From Pseudomonas entomophila (GTDB lineage: Bacteria; Pseudomonadota; Gammaproteobacteria; Pseudomonadales; Pseudomonadaceae): a stretch of DNA of 64,000 nucleotides. Positions 24,855 to 33,203 of the stretch are shown one piece after another. Both the position numbers and the translations under genes were made by a program. Location of the stretch: the NCBI RefSeq assembly GCF_029478665.1, contig NZ_JARPQB010000026.1, positions 1 to 64,000 on the forward strand, in the 5' to 3' direction. Position 1 is the first letter of the stretch; each line of letters opens with the position of its first letter. The notes below the pieces were generated by a model. The model was not told where the DNA came from. It saw only the letters and a program-made list of their open reading frames with translations, and made no database searches.

Positions 24855-24901
24855 ATCGCCGGCAAGCCACCTCCTAACGTAGGGGCCGGCTTGCCGGCGA
24901 T
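24855..24901. repeat. REP pair, 'GCCGGC' type
   Basis: ATCGCCGGCAAGCCACCTCC and, inverted, GGGGCCGGCTTGCCGGCGAT, in the gap after phoR; small CGCTTTGCG/GCTGCAAAGCAGC hairpins flank it. Confidence 0.75.
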
Positions 24902-24926
24902 GGGCTGCAAAGCAGCCCCGGCAATC

Positions 24927-26234
24927 TCAACCTTTGCTCACCGCCAATTGTGCCGGCGCAAAGTGGCAGGTAAAGGTGCTGCCATGCCCCGGCACGCTGC
25001 TGATCTCCAGGCGCGCACGATGGCGCATCAGCACATGCTTGACGATTGCCAGGCCCAGCCCGGTGCCACCGGTGTTGGAGGCGCGGCTGGAATCGACCCG
25101 GTAGAAGCGTTCTGTGAGGCGCGGCAAGTGCTTGGCCTCGATGCCCACCCCCGAGTCCTGCACCGACAGGTGCGCACCCTGTTCGTCGGCCCACCAGCGG
25201 ATACGGATATTGCCTTCATCCTGGGTGTACTTGACCGCGTTGAACACCAGGTTGGAAAACGCGCTGCGCAGCTCCGACTCGCTGCCCTTGAGGCGAATAC
25301 CGGGCGCGGCTTCAAGGGTGATGCGCTGGTTGCGCGGGCCGGACAGGGCCTGGGCATCGTTCTTGATGGCGGTGAGCAGGGTGTCGACCGACACAGGCTG
25401 GTTGTCCGACGGATAGTCGGTGGCTTCGAGCTTGGCCAGCAACAGCAGGTCGTTGAGCAGGGTCTGCATGCGCGAACCTTGCGCGCTCATCTGCTGCAGG
25501 GCACGGCTCCAGCGCGGATTCACGTCCTCGACGTTGTCCAGCAGCGTCTCCAGGTAGCCGGTGATCACCGTCAGTGGCGTGCGCAGTTCGTGGGACACGT
25601 TGGCGACGAAATCCTTGCGCATCTGCTCGAGCTGGTGAATGCGGGTGACGTCGCGCACCAGCATCAGGTGCTCGTTGTTGCCGTAGCGGGTCAGGTGCAG
25701 TTGCACCCGCAGGCGGTCGTTGATGGGCGAGGGGATCTCCAGCGGCTCGGCGTAGTTCTCCGACTCGAAGTACTCCTTGAACCGGGGGTGGCGCACCAGG
25801 TTGGTCACCGGCTGGCCGCCGTCCTGCGGGGTCTTGAAGCCCAGCAGCGTTTCGGCGGCGCGGTTCCACCATTCCAGGTTGCCATCGCTGTCGAGCATGA
25901 TCACCGCGTCACGCAGGGCCGCGGTGGACTCCTGGACCCGGTCGATCACCGCCTGCAGGCGGCCACGCACACGCTGGTCGCGGCGTTGCAGGTGGTAGAT
26001 GCTGTCGAACACCTCGCCCCACAGGCCGTAGCCGTCGGGCGGGGCCTCGTCGGGCTGGTGGTTGCGCAGCCAGTCATGCAGGCGCAGCAACTGCTTGAGC
26101 GTCCAGCCCAGGTAGAACGCCAGGCCGATGGCCAGGCTCCAGCCGTAGAAGCCGCTGACCAGCCCGCCGATCAGGCAGGCGGTGATCAGCAGGAGCATGT
26201 GGCGAATCAGGGTCGCGTGCCAGTTCGGGTTCAA
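24927..26234 (-). CDS. phoR: Phosphate regulon sensor histidine kinase PhoR
   Basis: A 435-residue kinase: two N-terminal transmembrane segments (residues ~10-50) with almost no periplasmic loop, a PhoR-type linker, a PAS domain (residues ~95-200, VIMLDSDGNLEWWNRAAE), the phospho-acceptor H215 in FVANVSHELRTPL, and an ATPase domain with N, G1 (DSGVGIE) and G2 (GTGLGLAI) boxes. It senses phosphate status through the Pst-PhoU complex and phosphorylates PhoB. It follows phoB by 35 bases in the same direction, so the two are co-transcribed. Confidence 0.96.
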   Translation of the reverse strand: MNPNWHATLIRHMLLLITACLIGGLVSGFYGWSLAIGLAFYLGWTLKQLLRLHDWLRNHQPDEAPPDGYGLWGEVFDSIYHLQRRDQRVRGRLQAVIDRVQESTAALRDAVIMLDSDGNLEWWNRAAETLLGFKTPQDGGQPVTNLVRHPRFKEYFESENYAEPLEIPSPINDRLRVQLHLTRYGNNEHLMLVRDVTRIHQLEQMRKDFVANVSHELRTPLTVITGYLETLLDNVEDVNPRWSRALQQMSAQGSRMQTLLNDLLLLAKLEATDYPSDNQPVSVDTLLTAIKNDAQALSGPRNQRITLEAAPGIRLKGSESELRSAFSNLVFNAVKYTQDEGNIRIRWWADEQGAHLSVQDSGVGIEAKHLPRLTERFYRVDSSRASNTGGTGLGLAIVKHVLMRHRARLEISSVPGHGSTFTCHFAPAQLAVSKG

Positions 26235-26269
26235 TTGACAGTCCTTGTACAGCGGATGCTCGGGCTCGA

Positions 26270-26959
26270 TCAGCTCTTGGTCGAGAAGCGGTAGCCGGTG
26301 CCGCGGACGGTTTGTACCAGATTTTCGTAGGCCTCACCCAGCGCCTTGCGCAGGCGACGGATGTGTACGTCGACGGTGCGCTCCTCGACATAGACGTTGC
26401 CGCCCCAGACCTGGTCGAGCAGTTGGCCGCGGGTGTAGGCGCGCTCCTGGTGGGTCATGAAGAACTGCAGCAGGCGGTATTCGGTGGGGCCCATCTCGGC
26501 CGGCCGACCGTCGATGGTCACACGGTGGCTGATCGGGTCGAGCAGCAGGCCGCCGACCTCGATCGGCGCTTCGCTGTCGCTGGGGCCGGTGCGGCGTAGC
26601 ACGGCCTTGAGCCGGGCCACCAGTTCGCGAGGGGAGAACGGCTTGGTGATGTAGTCGTCGGCGCCGACTTCCAGGCCCTGGATCTTGTTGTCCTCTTCGC
26701 CCTTGGCGGTGAGCATGATGATCGGGATGTCGCCGGTCAGCTCGTCGCGCTTGAGGCGGCGGGCCAGCTCGATGCCCGAGGTGCCCGGGAGCATCCAGTC
26801 GAGCAGGATCAGGTCTGGCTTGCGGTCGACGATGATCGCGTGGGCCTGCTGCGAGTTCTCGGCCTCGAGGCAGTCATAGCCGGCCATTTCCAATGCAACG
26901 GCGATCATCTCGCGGATAGGCGCTTCGTCGTCGACGATCAGAATGTTTCTGCCAACCAT
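26270..26959 (-). CDS. phoB: Phosphate response regulator PhoB
   Basis: A 229-residue OmpR-type regulator: a receiver domain with phospho-acceptor D54 ([10 protein letters not shown]) and K in FITKPFSP-like [11 protein letters not shown], followed by a winged-helix DNA-binding domain containing [18 protein letters not shown] and the recognition segment [17 protein letters not shown]. It binds Pho boxes such as those before pstS and pstC. The ATG at 26959 matches the family length; a TTG two codons upstream is less likely. A divergent candidate Pho box lies about 55 bases upstream, in keeping with autoregulation. Confidence 0.97.
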   Translation of the reverse strand: MVGRNILIVDDEAPIREMIAVALEMAGYDCLEAENSQQAHAIIVDRKPDLILLDWMLPGTSGIELARRLKRDELTGDIPIIMLTAKGEEDNKIQGLEVGADDYITKPFSPRELVARLKAVLRRTGPSDSEAPIEVGGLLLDPISHRVTIDGRPAEMGPTEYRLLQFFMTHQERAYTRGQLLDQVWGGNVYVEERTVDVHIRRLRKALGEAYENLVQTVRGTGYRFSTKS

Positions 26960-27013
26960 GCTCAATTACCTCTCCCAGGAACGGTGTCTTGGCCCGCATT
27001 AGATAACGGAATT

Positions 27014-27031
27014 ATTGCAGCTGTGTGACAG
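27014..27031 (-). promoter_or_regulatory. Candidate Pho box upstream of phoB
   Basis: On the minus strand CTGTCAC-ACAG-CTGCAAT: the first half-site matches 6 of 7 and the second 5 of 7 positions of CTGTCAT-N4-CTGTCAT. It lies 55 bases upstream of the phoB start, consistent with autoactivation. Confidence 0.55.
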
Positions 27032-27134
27032 GGTGTTGGCCGTTCTGGCGACATTGCGTGACTGGACTAGGCTTCAGGGGGCCGCCCGAGCGGCGGCTGA
27101 ACCCCTCCGAGCCCCCGAAACAATGGTGATTCCA

Positions 27135-27503
27135 ATGACACGACATACGCTGAGCTGGATGGCCCTTTGCGCTGCGCTGGCAGTGCCGGGGGTGGCGTCC
27201 GCTCATCACGCCATGGAAAAAGACGGCATGTGGGTCGATCACAACGGTATGACGCTGTACACCTTTGACAAGGACGCGGGTGGCAAGTCGATGTGCAATG
27301 GCGACTGCGCCGGCAACTGGCCGCCGCTGAAGGTCCAGGACGGTGAAAAGGCCGAAGGCAAGTGGACACAGATCAAGCGTGACGATGGTTCCATGCAATG
27401 GGCCTACGACGGCAAGCCGCTATACACCTTCGTCAAGGACAAGAAAGCCGGGGACATGACCGGCGATGGCATGAAGGACGTCTGGCACGTCGCCAAGCCC
27501 TGA
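27135..27503 (+). CDS. Secreted repeat protein of the COG4315 type
   Basis: A 122-residue exported protein with a signal peptide (MTRHTLSWMALCAALAVPGVASA). The mature part has two copies of a short motif, GMTLYTFDKDAGGKSMCNGDC and GKPLYTFVKDKKAGD, the Y-x-F-x-x-D repeat typical of COG4315 proteins; a pair of cysteines (C-x3-C) lies after the first. Function is unknown. The start at 27135 gives the cleanest signal peptide; an ATG four codons earlier is also possible. It is divergent from phoB. Confidence 0.85.
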   Translation: MTRHTLSWMALCAALAVPGVASAHHAMEKDGMWVDHNGMTLYTFDKDAGGKSMCNGDCAGNWPPLKVQDGEKAEGKWTQIKRDDGSMQWAYDGKPLYTFVKDKKAGDMTGDGMKDVWHVAKP

Positions 27504-27517
27504 GCCAGTGATGCCCT

Positions 27518-27576
27518 GTTCGCCGGCAAGCCGGCTCCTGCAACGTCACCCTGTAGGAGCCGGCTTGCCGGCGAAC
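27518..27576. repeat. REP pair, 'GCCGGC' type
   Basis: GTTCGCCGGCAAGCCGGCTC and its inverted copy at 27552-27576, between convergent genes. Confidence 0.85.
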
Positions 27577-27589
27577 GAGGCCGGCGGCG

Positions 27590-28480
27590 TCACCGCAAGG
27601 CGTAATCCAGCACCACCCCGATGAAGATCAGCATCCCCGCCCAATGGTTGTGCAGGAACGCCTTGAAGCACGAATCGCGGTCCAGGTTGCGCGTAGACCA
27701 GTACTCCCAGGCAAAGCATGCCGCCGCCGCCAGCAGCCCCAGATGGAACCAGCCGCCCAGATCGAAGCGATTGCCCGCCAGCAGCAGGCAGCCCAGCGAC
27801 AGCAGCTGCAAGGTCAGGATGATCACCCGGTCGGCCTCGCCGAACAGAATCGCCGTGGACTTCACCCCGATCTTCAGGTCATCGTCGCGATCGACCATGG
27901 CGTAGTAGGTGTCATAACCGACGGTCCACAGCAGGTTGGCGATGTACAGCAGCCAGGCGCTGGCCGGCAGTTCGCCGCCGGCGGCGGTAAAGGCCATGGG
28001 GATGCCCCAGGAGTAGGCCGCGCCCAGCACCACCTGCGGGTAGTAGGTGAAGCGCTTCATGAACGGGTAGCAGAACGCCAGGGCCACGGCGCCGAACGAA
28101 AGCCACACGGTCGTGGCGTTGGTGCACAGCACCAGCAGGAAGCTCAACCCCACCAGCAGGGCGAACAGCATCACGGCTTCCCGAGGCTTGACCCGGCCAC
28201 TGGCCAGTGGCCGGTCGGCAGTGCGCTTGACGTGGCCGTCCACCTTGCGATCGGCGAAGTCGTTGATGCAGCAGCCGGCGGCGCGCATCAGCACCACGCC
28301 AAGGGCGAAGATCAGCACGTTCTTCAGGCTCGGCGAACCGTTGCCGGCGATCCACACCGCCACCAGCGTCGGCCACAACAGCAGGTAGATCCCGATCGGC
28401 CGGTCCATGCGGCTCAGCTGGATGAAGTCCCAGGCCCGTGGATGCAGGCGGTTGAGCGACTTGAGCAGTTGCAGGTACAT
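27590..28480 (-). CDS. ubiA: 4-hydroxybenzoate octaprenyltransferase UbiA
   Basis: A 296-residue polytopic inner-membrane enzyme that attaches the polyprenyl chain to 4-hydroxybenzoate in ubiquinone synthesis. The two Asp-rich motifs are clear: [15 protein letters not shown] (NDxxDxxxD) and [16 protein letters not shown]. About eight hydrophobic segments are present. The ATG at 28480 overlaps the ubiC stop (TGATG), so UbiC and UbiA, which act in succession, are translationally coupled. Confidence 0.96.
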   Translation of the reverse strand: MYLQLLKSLNRLHPRAWDFIQLSRMDRPIGIYLLLWPTLVAVWIAGNGSPSLKNVLIFALGVVLMRAAGCCINDFADRKVDGHVKRTADRPLASGRVKPREAVMLFALLVGLSFLLVLCTNATTVWLSFGAVALAFCYPFMKRFTYYPQVVLGAAYSWGIPMAFTAAGGELPASAWLLYIANLLWTVGYDTYYAMVDRDDDLKIGVKSTAILFGEADRVIILTLQLLSLGCLLLAGNRFDLGGWFHLGLLAAAACFAWEYWSTRNLDRDSCFKAFLHNHWAGMLIFIGVVLDYALR

Positions 28481-29037
28481 CAGCGGGTTTCCTCCTTGGC
28501 CGCTTGCCAGAGCGCTGGCAGGAACACCTCGGCCACCAGCAGGTCGAGGCCGCTGCGCTCGAAGCGCGAGCGCCGCCCCCACAACCCTTCATGGGCCACT
28601 TCGGTGGGCAGCCAGCCTTGTGGATAACGGCAGGCCTCGAGGGGGTGGCGGATGAACGCCTGGTCGCAGAACAGTAGCTCGCCCAGCGAGCGACTGCCGA
28701 GTGTTTCAAGGTCCAGGCCGCCACGTTCCAGCACGCTGCGCCCGGCCACGCTGCGGGCGAACACCCAAGGTTGGCCGTGGCCACGCAGGTAGACTTCGCG
28801 CACCCAGCCTTCCTCGCCGGGCGCCAGGCCCAGGGCGGCGCACTCGTCGTCGCGCAGCGGTTGCCAGCCCTCGAACAGGGGCGTGACGCTGAAGTGGTCG
28901 TGGGAGAGGCGGGTCAGGCGGCGGGTCAGGGAGCCCTCGTCGAACAGCCAGTCGAGGGTTGGCTGGTCGAGGGTGGTCGCCAGCTGTGGATACGGCAGCC
29001 ACGCGACAGCGGCTGCTTGCGGGGTTTCGTACGGCAC
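28480..29037 (-). CDS. ubiC: Chorismate lyase UbiC
   Basis: A 185-residue cytosolic enzyme that converts chorismate to 4-hydroxybenzoate and pyruvate, the first committed step of ubiquinone synthesis. Family features are [37 protein letters not shown] with the conserved Arg and Gly, and [10 protein letters not shown] start at the GTG at 29037, where the conserved sequence begins; no strong ribosome-binding site is visible, so the start is the least certain part. It overlaps ubiA at its stop. Confidence 0.93.
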   Translation of the reverse strand: MPYETPQAAAVAWLPYPQLATTLDQPTLDWLFDEGSLTRRLTRLSHDHFSVTPLFEGWQPLRDDECAALGLAPGEEGWVREVYLRGHGQPWVFARSVAGRSVLERGGLDLETLGSRSLGELLFCDQAFIRHPLEACRYPQGWLPTEVAHEGLWGRRSRFERSGLDLLVAEVFLPALWQAAKEETR

Positions 29038-29150
29038 GTGGGTATGCTTGATACAGGCCAGAGAGGCGGCGAGCTTAGCATGTTTGCCCCGACTGCTTGC
29101 ATACTGCTGGCAGGGCCAGTACAAAGCCCACACGAATTGCGCGGTGGCGC

Positions 29151-29234
29151 CTTCGCGGGCAAGCCCGCTTCTACAAGTACAGCGCAGCCTCCGGGGTCTG
29201 CGCGTCCCCTGTAGGAGCGGGCTTGCCCGCGAAG
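29151..29234. repeat. REP pair, 'GGGCTTGCCCGCG' type
   Basis: CTTCGCGGGCAAGCCCGCTT and the inverted copy AGCGGGCTTGCCCGCGAAG, in the gap upstream of the rubredoxin gene. Confidence 0.85.
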
Positions 29235-29285
29235 AGGCCATCAGCGACAACGCACCAGAAAGGCCTGACCGAGGAAAAGCAGTAA

Positions 29286-29453
29286 ATGAAAAAGTGGCAA
29301 TGCATTGTCTGTGGCCTGATCTATGACGAAGCCGAAGGTTGGCCGGATGATGGGATCGCCCCAGGCACCCGTTGGGAAGATGTACCGGAAGACTGGTTGT
29401 GCCCCGACTGCGGCGTGGGCAAGAGCGACTTCGAAATGATCGCCATCGGCTGA
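29286..29453 (+). CDS. rubA: Rubredoxin
   Basis: A 55-residue iron protein. The two cysteine knuckles CIVCG (residues ~6-10) and CPDCG (~39-43) bind one iron; the core W-x-C pattern and [14 protein letters not shown] are typical. It carries electrons from the reductase encoded 33 bases downstream, classically for alkane hydroxylation and, in pseudomonads, for oxidative-stress roles. I recall two tandem rubredoxin genes at this locus in P. aeruginosa; only one is present here. Confidence 0.95.
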   Translation: MKKWQCIVCGLIYDEAEGWPDDGIAPGTRWEDVPEDWLCPDCGVGKSDFEMIAIG

Positions 29454-29486
29454 TCGAACCCCTGATCTGACTAAGGAAGAAACGAC

Positions 29487-30635
29487 ATGACGTCCCCCGT
29501 GGTGATCATCGGTACCGGCCTGGCCGGCTACAACCTGGCGCGAGAGTTTCGCAAGCTCGACGGCGAGACGCCGTTGTTGCTGATCACCGCCGACGACGGT
29601 CGTTCCTACTCCAAGCCCATGCTCTCGACCGGTTTCGCCAAGCAGAAGGACGCCGACGGCCTGTGCATGGCCGAGCCCGGTGCCATGGCCGAGCAGCTCA
29701 AGGCCGAGATCCGCACTCACACCCGCATCAGCGGCATCGACCCGGGCCACAAGCGCCTGTGGATCGGTGAGGAAGCGGTCGAGTACCGTGACCTGGTGCT
29801 GGCCTGGGGCGCACAGACCGTGCAGGTGCCGGTCGAAGGCGATGCCGGCGAGTTGATCTTCCCGATCAACGACCTTGAAGACTACGCGCGCTTCCGCGCC
29901 GCCGCCGCAGGCAAGCAACGCGTATTGATCCTGGGGGCCGGTTTGATCGGCTGCGAGTTTGCCAACGACCTGACCCTGGGTGGTTTGCAATGCGAAGTAG
30001 TCGCCCCGTGTGAGCAGGTCATGCCGACCCTGCTGCACCCCGCTGCCGCCGCTGCCGTGCAGGCCGGCCTGGAAGGGTTGGGCGTACGCTTCCACTTGGG
30101 CCCGGTACTGACCCGTCTGCTGCACGCCGGGGTGGGCCTCGAGGCGCACCTGTCCGATGGCCGCGTGATCGCCTGCGACCTGGTGGTCTCGGCCATCGGT
30201 CTGCGCCCGCGCACTGACCTGGCCGCCGCTGCGGGCCTGCAGGTCAATCGCGGCGTGGTGGTCGACCGCCAGCTGCGCACCTCCCATGCCAATATTTTCG
30301 CCTTGGGGGATTGCGCCGAGGTCGAGGGCATCAACCTGCTGTACGTCATGCCACTGATGACCTGCGCCCGCGCCCTGGCCCAGACCCTGGCCGGCAACCC
30401 GACGGCGGTCAGCTACGGGCCGATGCCCGTCACCGTGAAGACACCAGCCTGCCCGCTGGTGGTGTCGCCACCCCCTTATGGCCAAGAGGGAACCTGGCAA
30501 GTGGAAGGCCAGGGCGCCGACCTCAAGGTGCTCTGCCACGGTGCCGATGGCCAGTTGCTGGGCTACGCGCTGACCGGCGGTGCGGTGATGGAGAAACTGG
30601 CGCTGAACAAGCAGTTGCCAGCCCTGATGGCGTAA
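29487..30635 (+). CDS. Rubredoxin-NAD(+) reductase
   Basis: A 382-residue FAD flavoprotein that passes electrons from NAD(P)H to rubredoxin. The N-terminal dinucleotide fold starts [20 protein letters not shown]; a second GxGxxG fold for NAD appears as [16 protein letters not shown]; the FAD-binding segment [14 protein letters not shown] lies near residue 272. It belongs to the AlkT/RubB group of pyridine nucleotide-disulfide oxidoreductase-like enzymes and follows rubA by 33 bases. Confidence 0.93.
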   Translation: MTSPVVIIGTGLAGYNLAREFRKLDGETPLLLITADDGRSYSKPMLSTGFAKQKDADGLCMAEPGAMAEQLKAEIRTHTRISGIDPGHKRLWIGEEAVEYRDLVLAWGAQTVQVPVEGDAGELIFPINDLEDYARFRAAAAGKQRVLILGAGLIGCEFANDLTLGGLQCEVVAPCEQVMPTLLHPAAAAAVQAGLEGLGVRFHLGPVLTRLLHAGVGLEAHLSDGRVIACDLVVSAIGLRPRTDLAAAAGLQVNRGVVVDRQLRTSHANIFALGDCAEVEGINLLYVMPLMTCARALAQTLAGNPTAVSYGPMPVTVKTPACPLVVSPPPYGQEGTWQVEGQGADLKVLCHGADGQLLGYALTGGAVMEKLALNKQLPALMA

Positions 30636-30822
30636 ATAGCGGGCGTTCTGTCGGATTTATCCTGTTCTTGCCGCGACAATGGCCGCCCAGACACTGGCGC
30701 GGCCCCGGACGGCGTGCCATTCTCACTGGCGTCTACCGCAGACTAGAGCCTGCGGTGCCTTGAGCGCTGCTTCCTTCGGCAGCACGGCATAACAACAAGA
30801 ATTCCGTCAAAGAGGCTTCACT

Positions 30823-31119
30823 ATGCGTAAACCAGAACTCGCCGCCGTCATCGCCGAAAAGGCCGATCTGACCAAGGAAAAGGCCAACACTGTCCTGAAC
30901 GCGATTCTCGATAGCATCACCGGCGCGCTCGACAAGGACACCGTCACCCTGGTCGGTTTCGGCACCTTCGAAAAACGCCACCGTGGCGCCCGCACTGGCA
31001 AGAACCCGCAGACCGGTGAGCCAGTCAAGATCAAGGCCAGCAACACCGTTGCCTTCAAGCCGGGCAAGAACCTGCGCGACAGCGTCAACGCCCCGGCCAA
31101 GCCTGCCAAGAAAAAGTGA
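30823..31119 (+). CDS. hupN: HU-family DNA-binding protein
   Basis: A 98-residue nucleoid protein of the HU/IHF family, with the beta-arm signature GFGTFEKRHRGARTGKNPQTG and the helical N-terminal MRKPELAAVIAEKADL. The C-terminal tail NAPAKPAKKK is lysine- and alanine-rich. HU bends and compacts DNA. The gene symbol follows P. aeruginosa usage for the HU-like gene at this position, from memory. A terminator follows. Confidence 0.88.
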   Translation: MRKPELAAVIAEKADLTKEKANTVLNAILDSITGALDKDTVTLVGFGTFEKRHRGARTGKNPQTGEPVKIKASNTVAFKPGKNLRDSVNAPAKPAKKK

Positions 31120-31135
31120 TCCGCAGGTTATCCTG

Positions 31136-31166
31136 ACGGGCGCCGAGAGGCGCCCGTTGCGTTTCT
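31136..31166 (+). terminator. Terminator after the HU gene
   Basis: Perfect 9-bp stem ACGGGCGCC/GGCGCCCGT with a GAGA loop (31136-31157), followed by TGCGTTTCT. Confidence 0.8.
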
Positions 31167-31252
31167 GGTAACCAAATGCGGCGAACTTGCATAAATAGGG
31201 CGGGAAACGGATAAACTGCGCGCCTCAGTCATTTTTCATTCGAGGGGCGTTG

Positions 31253-31627
31253 ATGAAGTTTCGTTTTCTTCTCTGGGCCATGGGCTTGCTGATGGCCAAG
31301 GCCAGCCGCAACAACCCGGCGTTCCAGCAGCAACTGCAGGACAAGGATCTGGTCTTCCAGATGCAGACGCTCGACGGCAAGGTTGCCCGACACTTCATCG
31401 TCAGTGGCCAGCGCATCAGCAGCAAGGGTGGCCTGCACCCGCAGCCAGCCTTCGCCATCGCCTTCAAGGATGCCGCTTACGGCTTCGCCACGCTGCAGGC
31501 CGGTAACAAGCAGCTGGCGTTCATGCAGGGGATTCAGGACAAGAGCATCCAGATCAAAGGCAATCCGGCGCTGGTGATCTGGTTCCAGGGCTTGATGAAG
31601 TACCTGAAACCGAAGAAGAAAGCGTAG
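31253..31627 (+). CDS. Conserved hypothetical protein, SCP2-like
   Basis: A 124-residue small protein starting with a hydrophobic stretch (MKFRFLLWAMGLLMAK) that may be a membrane anchor rather than a cleaved signal. The rest (FIVSGQRISSKGGLHPQPAFAIAFKDAAYGFATLQAG ... IQIKGNPALVIWFQGLMKYL) has the sheet-helix pattern of SCP2-like lipid-binding domains; this is a weak resemblance. The start follows a GAGGGG ribosome-binding site. Role unknown. Confidence 0.7.
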   Translation: MKFRFLLWAMGLLMAKASRNNPAFQQQLQDKDLVFQMQTLDGKVARHFIVSGQRISSKGGLHPQPAFAIAFKDAAYGFATLQAGNKQLAFMQGIQDKSIQIKGNPALVIWFQGLMKYLKPKKKA

Positions 31628-31706
31628 GAGCGGCTTTAGCCGCGAGGCAGGCACCGCGGCTTCCGGTACCCGCTTCGCGGGTGATCGCGGCTGAAGCCGC
31701 TCCTAC
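31624..31706. repeat. REP pair, 'GGCTTTAGCCGCG' type
   Basis: GTAGGAGCGGCTTTAGCCGC mirrored by GCGGCTGAAGCCGCTCCTAC, with a CCGCTTCGCGG hairpin between; it touches the stop of the preceding gene. Confidence 0.85.
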
Positions 31707-31715
31707 AGGGCGGTC

Positions 31716-33125
31716 TTAATGCGAATGCGGCACGTGGAACTGCGAAGCCAGCTCACGCAGCAACGCTTCGGCCTCCAGTACCTTGTTCACCACTTCATCG
31801 GCTTTTTCGCGGGTCAGCCCGAGGCGCTCGAGCAGCGCTTCAGGAATATCGTCCTGCGGCCCCGAACCGATCCCTCGGGTGCGTAGCAGGCGAATGGCCA
31901 GGCACACCAGGTTGGGGAACGCCGAGTGCTCACCGTCGTAGGATGGGTCGTGCTGGAAGCGCAGCGCGGTGGTCAGCTCATCGGGCATGTCCCACAGCTT
32001 CATCAACCAGGCACCGATCTGCTCGCGGCTGATCCCCAGCAGGTGCTGCTCCACGTAGCTGTGGCACAGGTGCGGGTTGACCTCCAGATGGCGGCAGATT
32101 AGCGAGAAGTGCGGCGGGAACACATGAGCCAGCAGCAAATAACCGAAGTTGTGCAGTAGCCCGGCCAGATAGGTCAGGCCGGCCTCCGGCCGCTCGGCGC
32201 GGGGCATGGCCCGGGTCAGGCCTTCGATCACCGCTGCAGTGTAGATCGACTGCTGCCAGTACGGCGTGGCCTGCTGCGGGTGGTCCTTGGGCAGGCTCAG
32301 GGTCTTGCCTAGCGCCAGGCCCAGGGCGAGGTTGATCACCAGGTCGAAGCCCAGCACGCGGACGATGGCGTCTTCCACCGAACGGATCTTGCCGGGCGAG
32401 GCGTAGTAGGGCGAAGCGGCCCAGCTGACCACTTGGGCGGCCAGGGCCGGGTCGGTTTCCACCACGCCAGTGATGTCGTCGATGCTCGCATCGGGGTCGA
32501 CGCGCAGCTTGATGATCTTCTGCGCGGTGTCGGCCAGTGGCGGGATCTCGATGGTTTCTTCCAGGCGCTTCTGGATGCGTCGGGCGGTGAACTCTTGCAC
32601 CGCCTTGGTGATTTCCTGGGAGTCGTCATGCGGACGGTCGAGGTTCGGGCGGATGTCCTTGACCTCCTGGCCGAAGGTGCTGGCACTGGCCTTGGCGAGC
32701 AGCTTGCGGAAGGCGGCCCGTTCGATCTCCAGCAACACGCCGGTTTCGCCAGACTGGATCAGCAGCTTGTCGTTGCCGAGCAGGCTTTTTTCATACTGGC
32801 AGGGCGAACTGGTCAGGGCAGGGATGGCCGGCAGGGTCTTGAGGTGGTGTTTGTCGAGCATCTGGTTCAGACGCTTCAATGGCACCGCCGTGAGGTTGCG
32901 GCCTGTCAGCTCTTCGAAGCGTTTGAGGTCCAGTAGCTGGCTTTGCGGGAACAGCACCAGCATGGCGCCGATCTCATCGTCGAGCAGGGCTGCCTGCACC
33001 CGCGAGGCGGCAGGCTGTTGCGGGTGATCGGGCACCTCGCGGTAGGTGACGCCGAGTTTGTCGAGCAACAGCCGGATGACAGACGGTGCGGTTGGGGTTG
33101 CGGTATCCAGGGCAACTTCAGTCAT
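31716..33125 (-). CDS. YbaK-like aminoacyl-tRNA deacylase plus HDOD domain protein
   Basis: A 469-residue cytosolic fusion. Residues ~15-165 have the YbaK/ProX editing-domain pattern (LLDKLGVTYREVPDHPQQ, then QLLDLKRFEELTGRNLTAVP and PCQYEKSLLGNDKLLIQSGE), which in stand-alone proteins removes wrongly attached amino acids from tRNA. Residues ~195-410 are an HDOD domain (EIPPLADTAQKIIKLRVDPDASIDDI ... GLLHNFGYLLLAHVFPPHF), a signalling module related to HD hydrolases but lacking a full metal-binding HD set. How the two work together is unknown. The gene lies downstream of recG in the same direction, with 78 bases between. Confidence 0.9.
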   Translation of the reverse strand: MTEVALDTATPTAPSVIRLLLDKLGVTYREVPDHPQQPAASRVQAALLDDEIGAMLVLFPQSQLLDLKRFEELTGRNLTAVPLKRLNQMLDKHHLKTLPAIPALTSSPCQYEKSLLGNDKLLIQSGETGVLLEIERAAFRKLLAKASASTFGQEVKDIRPNLDRPHDDSQEITKAVQEFTARRIQKRLEETIEIPPLADTAQKIIKLRVDPDASIDDITGVVETDPALAAQVVSWAASPYYASPGKIRSVEDAIVRVLGFDLVINLALGLALGKTLSLPKDHPQQATPYWQQSIYTAAVIEGLTRAMPRAERPEAGLTYLAGLLHNFGYLLLAHVFPPHFSLICRHLEVNPHLCHSYVEQHLLGISREQIGAWLMKLWDMPDELTTALRFQHDPSYDGEHSAFPNLVCLAIRLLRTRGIGSGPQDDIPEALLERLGLTREKADEVVNKVLEAEALLRELASQFHVPHSH

Positions 33126-33203
33126 GGTCTGTATCCAATCATTCTTTTAAACGCGAAGTATAACCAGCCTGACCGACAAGCTGGATCCATATTGGGACGA
33201 GCG

